Below are positions 47,171-59,335 of a stretch of DNA of 64,000 nt, piece after piece; position 1 is the stretch's first letter, and each line of letters opens with the position of its first letter. The stretch comes from Siphonodentalium dalli (taxonomy: Eukaryota > Mollusca > Scaphopoda > Gadilida > Siphonodentaliidae), in NCBI GenBank assembly GCA_032622095.1, contig CP136068.1, forward strand, positions 162,707,465 through 162,771,464, read 5' to 3'. The position numbers and the translations under genes were made by a program. The notes under the pieces were generated by a model, which ran no database searches, was not told the origin of the DNA, and saw only the letters and a program-made list of their open reading frames with translations.

Positions 47171-47981
47171 AGGGGTCGTCTTTGTAAAGCTCTATGGAAT
47201 TGTATCCCGGCTATATTCTCCCAGTCGGTCTAACCAATAGTTCACGAGATATATCAATGCCGATCCATAGAGTTTTATACATTTATAAAATAATGATAAT
47301 CAATGTCTTCCACGCTTCGTAACTTGTGCGTTTCTGATGTAGGGGCAGTGTGGTGCATAATGAGAAGATTTATACTTTACATTCTGTATTCTGTTAATCT
47401 GAATGATTCACAATTATCCGATTAGTAAGACTTATCCCATGAATAGTAAGACATCGATGAGACAAATATATATGGTCATGCAACATTCTGGACGTACACC
47501 AGAGAACAAATGAATGATGATGGATGAGCTATAAATCTAATTTGTGCTATCTCCATTTTTCCAAGTATTCCAAAATTACCTTATAATATAAAATTCACTT
47601 TTCCAACACAAAGTATAAAAGAACAAATACAGTTCCAGTTTACTTAAATCTACAATGTAGTTTTGTAAAGATAAAATATACTTTATGATTTAAACATAAT
47701 TGTTTGATTTTCTTCGCACTTTTATTTAGCGGGAAAGATTATTACACGGTAATGCGTTAAGTTAGTTAATGGACTGGATTAGATTTGGATTGGGATTTGA
47801 TTGGGCTAAAAGATAAGAGCAAGATAGTCAGGTGATTTAACAGTGCTAGATTGAGAAGACAGATTATTAGGTTTAGAACAAATAAGTAATAAGCATGTAT
47901 AAAAGAGAATTAGTATAATTACTACAAAACTTATTTATGCATGTAAATCTATCACCGTCACATTTGCCCCTCCAGAGTGAT

Positions 47982-48190
47982 AGTGTGTATCTCCCACTGA
48001 CAGATTGATCTTCAACATGGACTTGGCTCCCATTGAGGGACAAATTGCTCTTCGACAGGGCAGCACTTGACTCCCGTTGACGGTCAAACTGTTCTTCGAC
48101 AGGAGGTACTTTACGCCCACGGAGTGACAATGTGTTCTTCGATAGGGATTAGCTTGACACCCGTTGAGAAACAAATTGTTCTTCGGCTGC
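47982..48190 (+). repeat. 43-44 bp tandem repeat, about five units
   Basis: CTTGACTCCCGTTGACGGTC-type units followed by AAACTGTTCTTCGACAGG recur at 48022, 48066, 48109 and 48153, with a diverged one before. The two overlapping - strand open frames are made by the repeat. Confidence 0.75.
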
Positions 48191-48260
48191 CAACACTCCA
48201 ATGGAGAGGCAAGTTAGTCTTTTGGAGGGGTGGTTAAATAGTGCACATCAAGAGATGCAC
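48191..48260 (-). repeat. GGAGGGG repeat, right part
   Basis: Inverted counterpart of 47116-47165, immediately after the 44-bp tandem array. Confidence 0.45.
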
Positions 48261-48324
48261 ATATTGCCTCTTCAATGAGCAATATTGCATCTCCACTATT
48301 TAGAGTGCAATCCCCTAGTTTACT

Positions 48325-48600
48325 AATAAGGTCGTATGTGCACCATCTCCTTGTATTTGTGGTGTTGTGATTCCGAGTGCCTCTTAGTAACATTTAGTGA
48401 CTTTTATTCGACTCCGCAAGCAACAAAACTGTATTTGGGTGGGGGCTGTATGCTGTGATGTAATTGTCTATATGTGGGAATTTACTAATAAAAGTTACAG
48501 GTCGTATGTCCACTATCGCCTTATATATTTGCGGTGATGTAACGAAGGGGTCGTGACTGCGAGTGCCTCATTGTGTCCCGAAAAGTCCAACAAGTGCTAG
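48325..48600 (+). repeat. Degenerate direct repeat, about 175 bp
   Basis: GGTCGTATGTGCACCATCTC and GGTCGTATGTCCACTATCGC are followed in both cases by TTGTGGTG/TTGCGGTG and CGAGTGCCTC blocks. Confidence 0.55.
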
Positions 48601-50329
48601 CTTCGAGGTTGGATCTTCCGGCAGCGACTCACAAACGACTCGAGCAAAATATTCCCAACAAACCCACCATGCCCATTGCTAGTTAATTTAGATTCATATT
48701 GGAAACTCAAAACGATGGGGGCAGATAGCGCTCGCACATCACAAAGTATATGGACACAAGGCTATTTATATATGCCCACATTTTAGACCCAGTGTCTCCA
48801 ATACAATATCTTCGCTGCGATACGTGTGGATAAGACATAATGTCTCACAATTTGGACGACAATATCGCAACTGTCAATTTCGACAGATAGATAAACTGCA
48901 TTTTATGGTTCACTGTGCCTATGTGTGTCTTCTGATCATATTATCGATCTGAAAACGTGTGCTACCCCGGAAGTACCCCGTTAAGCGAGAACACGTACAA
49001 TGCTGATGCAATTGTAAGCTAATAGACATGAGCGTCTACACTGCACCCTTGGAACAATCATAGCTGCCACAAGTTGTCCATGTTCAAATTGCCATTGATC
49101 CAAACAGGGACGCCGTAGCACAGTTGATTGAGTGAGTGAACACTTCTGGATCATTTGCCACCTGTCCTTATTAGTAACGTGCATGGATTGCGCTATGGTA
49201 ATATTATAGCTGTTCACGCTATTGTTGGAGGTCGTGTTGCTGGAAGCTAATAATATGATGTTCATTGATGAACACATTGATGGTATCCAAATATTATCAT
49301 AGCAGCTGAAATGGTATGTCAAAAGACCAACTTTATGTAATGGGGTGATAAATTGAGTTCACATTTCACCTGACAGTTATATATTGCCACTTTACAATGT
49401 GTAGGTAGGACAGTTCCGTACATTTGGTAAATTACACAACTGTGGTGAGTATACGTGAACTAATTTCGTACCAATTACTGACGCAATACATTATTATGGT
49501 CTGCACGATATGTGAAGTACATCTCTCGAATTGTATTGTATTTTGGTACTCATTTAAATGCATCATACTGGAAACCAACATGACCAAAGTAGTGTACTGG
49601 GACAAATGGAGCTTCCAAAAGTGTCGAAAATCAATTTGTTATTCTGGTGAATAGAGTTTATAGTTTAACCCTGAGTTGTCCGAAGTTCCAAAAAGGACAT
49701 ATTTTGTGCTAAATTTCACACCCTATGTCTACATTTCTCAAAACTTAAGAGATATAACAGTCTTGTGCGGATTCGTCTTGATACTTATTATTAGCTAAGA
49801 CATTAAGGAATCCAACGATGTGAAGTTTTCCACTGTAAACCATACATTTCAGTCGTGACGGCAATTAAAACTATGAAAATTTATTTACTCAAAATCATAA
49901 AAAGTGCACTTAGGACAGATTGGAACTCAGGTCGCGAACTTTGCTGATTGCAATCGGGCTCCATTTGAGCGAAGGACTCTTTTTTTTATATATATAACAA
50001 CGGCATGTGATCACTTTAGAAAATAATTTACTCCCAAAAATTCCTTCTTCAAATCGGAAATCCCGCTATATTGCAGCGGAAAGGCTGCTATGTGCGCAGC
50101 ATATAATGACATTACTGGGCTCTGTGTATTCACAATATGAAAGTTGATACTATTTATTTGGACACCGTCAGTCTCTTTACACGCCTAGTTGTTTAAAGAT
50201 ACGGGCGGTGTTGGCTGTGGGTATGCTGTTAAAATATTCACATCCGTCAAAAACTGCCCTAAACAGACAGAATAGTAAAATAGACAGACTTTGTTCTTAT
50301 GCCAATCAGAAATATGGCATAAACAGTAT
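48601..50329. other. Unassigned sequence
   Basis: Open frames such as 48981-49322 (-) show no recognisable domain. The 26 bases at 49908-49933 are repeated exactly at 53075-53100. Confidence 0.35.
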
Positions 50330-50570
50330 GTTATTGTCAATTTGGTTTCCTTTGTTATGTAAACAAAAGCAAAAAACGTTACATTTCCTGGCTTTTGTTT
50401 AGATCCGGATATGGTAAACATAAAGAGCGTCACTTGTTACTGCTTTCCTGATATGGAAATAATAAAGAGCGTTTATATCATTTCTGAGTGATTAACCAAT
50501 ATAATTGCGCTGTGTGATGTAAACAGAAGCAAAACTTCTGAAACACGAGCAGGCTCTTGTTTATGTACAC
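50330..50570 (+). repeat. Degenerate direct repeat, about 180 bp
   Basis: ATGTAAACAAAAGCAAAAAA and ATGTAAACAGAAGCAAAACT are each followed by TGGCTTTTGTTTA / AGGCTCTTGTTTA blocks, and AATAAAGAGCGT-like motifs lie between. Confidence 0.45.
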
Positions 50571-51071
50571 CATCGTACAACTTGACGACATTATACCATT
50601 TATGCGCTGTTTGTTTGGCATGTGAACAGAACCATAATATATTTTAATATCCCTTCTGTTGATGGCGATTTAAACAAATATGAATATTTCTGCAACGAAC
50701 GCCTCCCGTGCCTTTAAGTTGCTGAACGCCAGTTGTCAAAACTATGTACGTCAAGTTGTGATGATGGGATTTGTGTGAGCAAAGACGAAACCATGAATTA
50801 GGTTTCCATATTAGACATGTTCCGCCTCCCGATGGTCACTATTAACCTTCAATCACACGACGAAGGCACTGTTCCGTTCCAAATCCATTTTCCGATTTTT
50901 CGACTAAATGTGTTCTTATTCAAGCACCGAACGTAACTATGTTTATCAATAATCTTTAAGTATATTTGAGATCTATTTTAAAATGTATTATGACATTACT
51001 ATTGAATTACATGATGTAGTCCATGGAAAAGCATGGCACGCACTTGAATACTTCTGCTCTACACATGTATA
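50571..51071. other. Unassigned sequence
   Basis: Nothing supported; sequence leading to the target duplication of the next element. Confidence 0.35.
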
Positions 51072-51081
51072 CATACCATGC

Positions 51082-52378
51082 GGGAACATGTCTCTATTCC
51101 GAAGGTTCGCTATTCCGAAGGTTCACTTTTCCGAAGGTTCACTATTCTGAAGGTTCGCTATTCCGAAGGTTCTCTATTCCGAAGGTTCGCTATTCCGAAG
51201 ATTTTTGTTATTTTAGAGGTTAATTCTATATTCTAAAGTACTGAGAGGGTTCTTTATCACGAAGACACTTTTATAACTTAAAACATTGAAACAATAAATG
51301 TGACTATTTTCTTCGCGGGTTTCCTTGAGATAGATTAAATGTCATTACGTATGACGTTATTTCCCAAAACAAAACATATTCACGTCAGGCAGCCCACACT
51401 TGTAATTGCTATGTTTCCATACGATTTAATGTCATCACGTATGACGTTATATCTCACTAATCTTAGAGGCAAGAATACGCCAGCTAAAGGCGGATTAAAA
51501 CAGTGGGGCTATAACTCTTAATGAATAATGCGTAGCAGAATGTCGTTGAATAGACGGGTATGAGATGAACCAAACTGCAATTGTGAATTTGTATTGAATT
51601 TTAAACGTCTGTATCAGAAGATGTCCATAGAGAAATAGAAAACAGCTTAAATCATAAAAAGACCCCCCCCCCGTTATGGCCCCAAGAATGCAACATAATT
51701 CAACCTAATGTATTTTCAATTGAAGGGGAATAACACTATCTTTAAAATATAGAGTTATTCCCCCTCCATTGAAACTAATACACTTTGCACAACAAAACCA
51801 GATGAACCTTTAAAAGCCCAAAAACACGTCGTTAACTCAACAAAAACAACAGGTTCACAGTTTATTACATCGCATAAGCTGGTAATACGGTGTTAGAGAG
51901 CTTCCTATTTCCAATGGTATATATACTGGCATATATGTTATATATGTGATCTGGGGTTCTAAAATTAAGTGGGCCTTTAATGTTGATGTTTCTTTCAAAT
52001 TGCCAGTTCGGAAAAACTATATCTCTTACATGTAGTTTATTTCAGTCATGGTGTTTTCAACTTTCCATATTAAACGATAAACTGATACTGCCTTCTTGCT
52101 ATTAATAACCGACATCTGGGACAATTTTGGAATCAGAAGTGGGTGTATAAATATACTATATGTGAATACTAGCGTAATAGTATTTTTCATTCCTCGTGTT
52201 TTTGTGGTGGGGGTGCAAATTTTCATTAATTTCTGGTTAAATACGCCCAGAATAGAAAACCTTCGGAATAGCGAACCTTCGGAATAGCGAACCTTCGGAA
52301 TAATGAACCTTCGGAATAATGAACCTTCGGAATAGCGAACCTTCGGAATAATGAACCTTCGGAATAGAGAACCCTACG
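51082..52378 (+). mobile_element. DNA element with 16-bp-repeat inverted ends
   Basis: CATACCATGC stands at 51072-51081 and again at 52379-52388, a 10-bp target duplication. The left end (GGGAACATGTCTCTATTCCG) runs into about eight CTATTCCGAAGGTTCG units; the right end has about seven of the same units inverted (52259-52370), so tandem 16-mers make up the TIRs. Inside, 51200-51590 matches 19865-20255. A 9-10 bp duplication recalls Mutator-like elements, but no transposase is present and the superfamily is open. Confidence 0.75.
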
Positions 52379-52388
52379 CATACCATGC

Positions 52389-53286
52389 ATATTACTTCTC
52401 AAGTTTTCCGGTGACTCAAGAGATGAAACTATATCTTTTCAATAGAAGTACCAACATGATTTCAAATAAAATTAAGTAGACATAAAAATGTAGAATTAAA
52501 CTTATTGAAAAACATAAACTCCTGTGGCTTGAATGTTCGTTATCAGTGGTATGATTTGTTGATTTACGCGATAGGAAACTGAAATATGCATGTACATCCA
52601 AAATCGACATCACATTCATGACATCCACCTTGGTATGCCGCATGCGCATCTACTAACTGGAGTAAGAATCTATCTTCAAATTACCTTTTTGTCTAGATCA
52701 ATCAGGGGTGTTATCTGAAATGTATCTCAAACAGTTTTTTAGTTGCAAGAGGGTCATTGTTTGTTGACTGGACAGTTCATTCTATATTAGTAGGGTGCAT
52801 GTTCATTTCCGTTTCAATTGAACTGCTGTTATGTGGTGCATGTGCTCCCGTGGCCGGTTCATGGGAACGTGACTCCGTAGAGAACTATCAATGGGGACCT
52901 TACAAAATTCGCATCCGACGTGGGGTCCTCATATTTTGGCGAACATACCCATTCTTGGACTGATTGATAGCATGGACAGTTAATGGTAGTATAATGATTG
53001 GACGATGTCTGGATGAAGCGCTGTGTGTTCCGGTTCCAACGGTACCCCCAACGGACATTTCGTACCACTATGGTACTTAGGACAGATTGGAACTCAGGTC
53101 CCGAAATGTGTATGTACAATTTATACTTACGTTTATAGATATGTGGTGAAACCGTCTAACATGTATGAAAACGTGTGTTTATGGTTTATTTATGTTCTAA
53201 AAATAAAATTGTTCGTCTTGGCGAAAGCGACTTCCGATTATATGTTGTACGGTTTAGCCACTGCGATACTATTTTTCTATCGACAG
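52389..53286. other. Upstream region of the GIMAP exon
   Basis: No first exon could be fixed. An exact 26-base copy of 49908-49933 lies at 53075-53100. The acceptor TTTTTCTATCGACAG ends at 53286. The reading frame stays open upstream to 53175 but that part does not look like AIG1 sequence. Confidence 0.4.
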
Positions 53287-54092
53287 TCAACACATCAAAG
53301 AAGCAGGTGAGGATTGTGTTATTGGGCAAGACCGGAGTCGGGAAAAGTGCCACTGGAAATACCATCTTGGGCGGACAATATTTCGAATCGACATTATGTG
53401 CAAAATCGGTGACATCAAAATGTCGCGTTGAAGCCAATCCAGTGGTCTGCGTTATAGACACCCCAGGATTCTTTGACAACGGTATGTCCAACAAAGACAT
53501 CGGGAAGGAGATTACCAAGTGCATAGCATTGTCAGCTCCGGGTCCTCATGCTTTTATCATGGTTGTCAAACCAGACAGATTCACACAAGAAGAGATTGGC
53601 ACTGTAGAACTGATAAAGGAAACATTCGGCCAAGAAGTTATGAGATACATGATAGTCCTGTTCGTGAGAAAAGATGAACTTGATGCTGATGGAATATCCA
53701 TAGATGCTTTTCAGAAGAAAATTCCAGACGATCTTCGCAAACTGCTTAGAGATTGTAAGAACGAGTACATTGCATTTAATAACAAAGCAGACGATGCAGC
53801 GAAAAAGAAGCAATCACGCGACCTCATTGACCGTGTCCATGCTATCACTGCACGTAATGGCGGGAAATATTATTCCAACGATACACTTGAAGAGGGTAAA
53901 CGCACGCGTGAGCTCGAAGATGATGAGAATAGGAAAATCGAAGCCATTTACGAGCGTATTCGTAAGTCATGGACAGCTAATGGTATTATCCAGTCCACAA
54001 AGGAACATCAGGACAGAGCGAGGAAGCAGAAGGAGGAGGAGGAAAGAGTCGCACGCACCAAGGCGGAGGAGAAAGACATCAGGAAAATATGA
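53287..54092 (+). CDS. GIMAP/AIG1-type GTPase, main exon
   Basis: The protein binds GTP and belongs to the AIG1/GIMAP (immune-associated nucleotide-binding) family, expanded in molluscs and other invertebrates and linked to immune responses. Visible motifs: G1 GKTGVGKS with SATGNTILGG after it, a G2-type Thr in SVTSKC, G3 DTPGFF, the family box LSAPGPHAFIMV...RFTQEE, G4-like VRKDELD and G5-like FNNKA. A charged coiled coil (KQKEEEERVARTKAEEK) follows. No membrane segment is seen. The exon starts after TCTATCGACAG with two bases of a split codon; the initiator exon is not identified. The frame ends at TGA 54090-54092, but a +1 frame beginning at ATG 54089 continues the coil (TKLKREQA), suggesting a frameshift or a lost tail exon next to an inserted repeat. 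Confidence 0.85.
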
Positions 54093-54119
54093 CTAAGTTG
54101 AAGCGAGAGCAAGCTGGCC

Positions 54120-54335
54120 CGTTTCAAACGACGGAGTTTTGTCGACTCGAATCTAATACCAGACCCACAAATGTATTAAATGCGTCAAAGATGCGACGTT
54201 TGAAACAATTAAATCCGTGTCAGTCGCACCACAGACGAGTCTCCGTCCAATTCAGACGAATCTTCGTCGGTGATGCGTCTGAAATCCGTCTTTGTTTCAT
54301 ACGACGGATTTTTGACGACTCGAATCTAATGCATG
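54120..54335. mobile_element. Small MITE-like insertion behind GIMAP
   Basis: GTTTCAAACGACGGA.TTTTGTCGAC occurs at 54121 (+), as its complement at about 54186-54210, and again at 54292 (+), with CTCGAATCTAAT following both + copies. Internal CAGACGA/TCGTC motifs also pair. It follows directly after the coil-like TKLKREQAGP frame, and a short GAAAAGCCTAAAGCTGCCGA stretch with coil-like reading resumes after it. Confidence 0.55.
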
Positions 54336-54884
54336 TTACAGGAAAAGCCTAAAGCTGCCGAAGTACCGAATGCAAATGATATGATAATGATATAATAATG
54401 ATGGAGTTCCCCTTTTCTGCGGAAATACCCACATGACGTCATTTGTCACGCACTCTCTTTATTATAAAGATAAAGAAAGATATATAAGCTATCTATAAGC
54501 ATTTCTTAGGTAACATTGGGATACAGCAGGGTTACCCGGCGATGTCCAGGTTAAAGTGATATGAAACCCTCTGTGGATATTTGGTGGGAATAGAGAATAC
54601 TCTTGCTCTCAAAGTGTTACACGTATTCTCCTAAATTGTATATCCAAATGGTATCACAAAACATGATTCTTACACATGGAATATAAGTAGTGGCTCACCT
54701 TGTCAGGTCGGAGCGATTATCATTTTGTTTATCGCGTTTAATCCGTCCCACCAATAAAGAAGTATTTATTTATTTACAACTGCGTATACTTCAGACGTTA
54801 TAGCGTGAAACATGAACATCATAAACGCATTAGTATAGCAGCTACATGTGCCCGACACAGCGATATTTTGGATTGTTTATGTTA
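54336..54884. other. Downstream of GIMAP, unassigned
   Basis: An AATAAA at 54752 could serve as a polyadenylation signal, but nothing ties it to the GIMAP exon. No other feature. Confidence 0.3.
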
Positions 54885-55340
54885 GGCGATGAGTCTGTTC
54901 TGAAAAAAATGAAAGAAATCCTGTATCGGGCAGATATACCCTAGTCAGATGTCACAATTGGAGGATCCTGGAAAGTCTTATGCAATGGACTGCGTTTTCC
55001 TTTATCTCAGAAGTAACCATATTTGACTGCACACTGTGACCGCTATTTTTGAACAGGACTGCTCTACATTTCCATATCTCTTGGCAATTGCAACTTTTAT
55101 GTATGGAAACTATATTGAATGGGATAGACTCAATCGTGCTATAATATATACATAAGCCATTCTAATGTTCAATCCTCTGACGATTCAAGGTCCCTCAGTT
55201 TGAATGAATATATGTATCTCTTAAATAGATTGATATAAATATACTTTTAATGCTTTCTTCTATGTATCTGTGTTACTAGATCATTATATGAATGCCATGA
55301 TTTCCATCCCCATATAAATATGACAATTTACCCCTGTTAT
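54885..55340 (+). repeat. 500-bp dispersed repeat, copy 2
   Basis: It matches the reverse complement of 29580-30110 (TATCTCAGAAGTAACCATAT, TTTGACTGCACACTGTGACC, ATATGTATCTCTTAAATA). The frame that is open in copy 1 is interrupted here. Confidence 0.75.
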
Positions 55341-55439
55341 ACCGCCTTGGTGCCATCTCGATTGTACCCTTAAAGTTATACATAGAACACAGACAGATAT
55401 TCGCAAAAATTTGATTCATTGTATCATTTGAGAACAACG

Positions 55440-55935
55440 TGTATGAGTTTGGTGGTAATTGGCACTAAACATATTTTTATAAGTTTTTGGTGACCCTCCC
55501 ATCCCTATTTCGGACTCAAGCGGCGCCACTTTTGACATCATTAGACCACACACTTAGACTCATTATAGAGATGAATATATATAAAATTTATGAAAATTGG
55601 CGAGTATAAAAATTCGAATCAAATTTAGGGCTACCATTTCATATGTCTCATACAAAAGGCACCAATTTGGCGCATTTAAACCACACGATTAGATTATTCG
55701 TATCACGGAGAAGAATATGTATCAATCAGGTGGAAATCGGCGCTAAACATATTGTTTATCAATGTTGTGTCCCTCTCACCTTCCCTGACTGGAATGGCCC
55801 CACTTTTGACATCTTTAAACCACACAATTAGACTCCTGATATCATGGAGATTATTATTTGTAAGTTTGGTGCTAATCCGCGACTAAACAAATTGTTATCA
55901 AATTTAGTGCCCACCCCACCCCACCCCATTATTAA
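55440..55935 (+). repeat. Degenerate tandem repeat, about 150 bp
   Basis: CCACTTTTGACATC.TTA.ACCACAC.ATTAGACT and GGCGCTAAACATATT blocks recur at about 55530, 55660 and 55800. Three or four old units; a CACCC run closes the array. Confidence 0.55.
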
Positions 55936-57184
55936 TGAAGATTGATCTGATGTGTACCTTTTATAACTATAGGTGGTTTAACAACAGCAACAAACAATAC
56001 ACATGTAGTACGTAACGCAAAGTTTAAACACATTAAGCCCACTGTGGTTCACTGACATTCGCGATGATTTTTCCACGGTGATCCACGGTGGAATTGAGTG
56101 GATTGGATTAAGATGAATAAACAGACGTCCGAGAGACTTATCGGTGATCACGAAATCACCGCGAATCTCAGAGAATCGCCACAAAACGCCGATCTAGCCG
56201 CAATGACTTTAAGCGATACGTGAATATACATCGATATATAATTATTGTCAGATTTCGTTACATGGTTAGCGTACCTTTCTAATCATATCGTTTGGGTACG
56301 GAAATAACCAAGTTCATTTTAGTCTTATTTCACACATTCGTCCATACCACATTGCCAAGTAAAAACACGATCACATAAAACACCATACATGTACAAGAAA
56401 ACTAAGATGCATGCATCAGGTCACCATACACTATTTAGCATACAATAATTCAGCTTTGTTAAAATTGTCCTGCAATTTTTATTGGCGTTTGACACATTAG
56501 CGACATTACAACTGAGTGCAATTAAGTACCGGTAATTAGAAGTAACAAATCGTTTAATTTCTACCGTATTGACTGAAAGGACTAGGAGCACATTGGTGGC
56601 CATGAATGTTCTCGTTAGCTGCTAATACAGCCGGCCATGTCGTGTGTTGACATGTGAATTGTGTAGTTCATCAATAACCGATCAGCAGGTATTTGTCGTG
56701 ATCACTTACGACGTGAACATGGGTTACTTAAACGGTGTATCGATGGATCGATTACGGACCGATGATAGGAAAACAAAATCAGAGATGACTGTCGGTGGGA
56801 GGGGCTATTGTTTCAATAATTTTTATAGAAAATTCAGCAGTTGCAATATGGAAGCAGCAAAGAAGGGTATACAATTGGCAAATGATGAGGGGTGGCGGTG
56901 ACGTGTAACTGCGATTGAAACTAGATATACAGTTTGGAGATTATTGAATGAGGGATGTTATATTAAGGGATACTGCAACTTTATTTCTTTTGGTATGCAG
57001 ATTGAATAGCAGTTCAAGATGCACAATCCTATTAAGCGGTCATAATTTTTTAATTGTATGGATCAGAAATATTGTATTTGAGTCGAGGAAACCACCAATC
57101 AAAGACCAGATTTATTAGAAATCGATGTTTTAAATATATTATTTTTTACAATCTAGTATTATTGGACTAATAAAGAGTACACGA
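55936..57184. other. Unassigned sequence
   Basis: A frame ending at 56901 (+) reads somewhat protein-like (VGGRGYCFNNFYRKFSSCN) but has no reliable start or splice sites and no recognised family. Confidence 0.3.
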
Positions 57185-57390
57185 GTTGTTAGTATCGGAC
57201 CAAATTGCGGAAGAAGACGGATAACTCTAAATAAATGGGCTTTCTGTGTATAACAAGGCTAAATTTGGTCGACCATGTTGATAAATATATAAATTTTCGG
57301 GCAATTTGATACTATATTTGATAGCGGTTAGTATTATTTTTCGACAATTAATCGATTCTGATAACTGAAGGGGATTCTATAAATGTTGTT
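57185..57390 (+). repeat. 200-bp direct repeat, left copy
   Basis: ATCGGACCAAATTGCGGAAG, TGGGCTTT.TGTG.ATAA.AAGG and AATTAATCGATTCTGATAAC align with 58510-58660 in direct orientation, about 1.33 kb apart. The spacing would suit terminal repeats of an old element, but no TG...CA ends or coding region support an LTR element. Confidence 0.55.
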
Positions 57391-58509
57391 GGTATCTTTA
57401 AATGAAAATTGAATGGAATTCAGGACCTATATGAATAGATACGAAGTGGAATTTGGGCCGAGTTGTATTTCGTGGATCGTTCGAATATCGGAGCAAAGTG
57501 GAATGTTGATTTTCAAATGTGTCGACAATGAATTAAAAAGGTTTGCCCAGTCAGAGGGCCATGGACACTATTTGTAAATGATATTGTTGTAACGAGATAA
57601 CTTGTAGTGGATATCTACATGTATGCTTTCTCAGTTACTAATCAAATCAGAGGGGTGGTCGCTTGGCTGAGTTGACAGATTGGTGTAACCGAGATAATCT
57701 GTGTTTTATCTGCCTGTCATCTGGTCTGGTTGTTATATATCGATGAAATATGTCATTGTGGAAATGTCAAATATTTATATTGAATCTAAAGACAGATTGA
57801 GTTAAAGTATAAAAATTGGGATAGGTTGGAAGTTTTGGGTGTGAAAAGTACAAATTATCATGTTTTATCTAGCTTGTTTAGAAAATACAGTATGCACATT
57901 GTAACTTAAAAGTTGTTTATCATTTATATATATACATGTATATATTTTTTTTGTGAAAAATTTAAGATTTTATATTCGATAGTGCTTTAAAATAATCGGA
58001 TTAAACGGCCCTCTATTTATATTTATTTGGTGGGCAACACTATTTGATTCGAGCCAAATAACCGACCTTAAGTATCAGATTGAATTTAATAATCTGTTGT
58101 TTGTCACAATTGAGAATTATTAGTGTCCGAATAAGCAGTCGACTATGGGAGGACAAATTAAATTTTAATAGTTAATTACGCTTAAGCGTAATACACTTAC
58201 ACGTAAGCATAATAACTCATTCACAACTCTATTACGCTTATTTGTAGTGCCATTATGCTTAAACGTAATAGGTTTTCATAGACTTACAACCTTACATACA
58301 ATTGTATCATCTAATGTAGATATATATTAAAAGTTACTAGGATCAGTAATTGGCTGTTCTATTTCAGCTCCAGGGGAGTTTTGAAATATGGAATTTGAAT
58401 TATGCTAAAGTGCAATGCTATTAAACTTAAGTGTAATGGAAATCTGATTTACGCTGAAGCTTTTAAGAGTAATTAGTTATCAAACATGAATTTGGCCTCC
58501 CCTAGTTGA
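57391..58509. other. Sequence between direct repeats; TACGCTTA palindromes
   Basis: ATTACGCTTAAGCGTAAT, an 18-base perfect palindrome, lies at 58175-58192, followed by diverged TTACGCTTA/TTAAACGTAAT motifs to 58275 and others at 58415-58470. Otherwise AT-rich and featureless. Confidence 0.5.
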
Positions 58510-58660
58510 CAAGTTGCTGATATCGGACCAAATTGCGAATAAAAATGGATAAATAAAATGAAGAGGCTTTATGTGGATAATAAGGCAATTTTGTACTATA
58601 GTCGACAGTCCTTATGAATATTTTTTAGCAATTAATCAATTGATAACTGAAGTGGCATTT
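58510..58660 (+). repeat. 200-bp direct repeat, right copy
   Basis: Partner of 57185-57390, with several indels. Confidence 0.55.
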
Positions 58661-59125
58661 GTAAAAATCTGTTTTGCATCCGATTATATGGGGGCCACTA
58701 TCGAATCAGATTGAGCACCTTTAACCTTGTCGCATCCGTGTTGCAGCAATAACATTTCTGTGCCTGTGTGGCATCGTACATGTATGTATTACATGTATGC
58801 ATCGTTCAAAGGCCCACACACAATCTTTGAGCTTGAAAGTTCCAAAGACCAGCGACACCCTGAGACAGTCATGGGTAATATACAGTCGGCGTCGAATGTG
58901 TCGCCCCTGTTCCGTCCCTCCAACCAAATTGGCAAAACTGTGCCCAAAATGTGCAAAAATAGCATGAAGTATGTCAGAAATAGACATACATAAATACCAG
59001 ACAGACATGACATCTGTGGCCTAAAATAATCTTCGCTCCCGTTCTTTCGCACACACGACCATATTGGATACCATCATGGATTTTCCCAAAATATGCCTAA
59101 AGTTGCATAAAGTGTGTCAGACATA
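58661..59125. other. Unassigned sequence
   Basis: Overlapping short frames on both strands (58721-59052) without recognisable content. Confidence 0.35.
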
Positions 59126-59320
59126 CACACAGGACAGTTGGGGGGGGTCACACAAAAATCGTCTATATATACCAATTGCAGGGAATTTCATTTCTAGCAA
59201 TTTAGACTGATAGCCATACATACAAGGAGACAGAACATTTGGGGGGGGGGGGCACAAAAAAATCGTGTATATATTCAAATTGCAGGGAATTTCAATGTTA
59301 GCCAGTTGACTTGTTTTATG
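59126..59320 (+). repeat. Two-unit repeat with G runs, about 97 bp
   Basis: AATTGCAGGGAATTTCA occurs twice, each preceded by a G run, CACA.AAAAATCGT and TATATAT. Confidence 0.7.
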
Positions 59321-59335
59321 TTCACTCATATTTAT

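Noticed and set aside
51090-51210. CRISPR-like array of short repeats
   Set aside because: The 16-mers are directly adjacent with no unique spacers, and the DNA is eukaryotic. They form transposon ends.
53175-53286. Extension of the GIMAP protein to the upstream ATG at 53175
   Set aside because: The 37 residues do not resemble AIG1 N-termini and a good splice acceptor ends at 53286, so this part is probably intron.
56644-56901. 85-codon frame as a terminal exon
   Set aside because: It reads partly like protein, but the upstream acceptor is weak, there is no ATG at the frame start and no family is recognised.
57185-58660. LTR retrotransposon bounded by direct repeats
   Set aside because: The 200-base direct copies lack TG...CA ends and a primer-binding site, and no gag or pol remnant lies between them.
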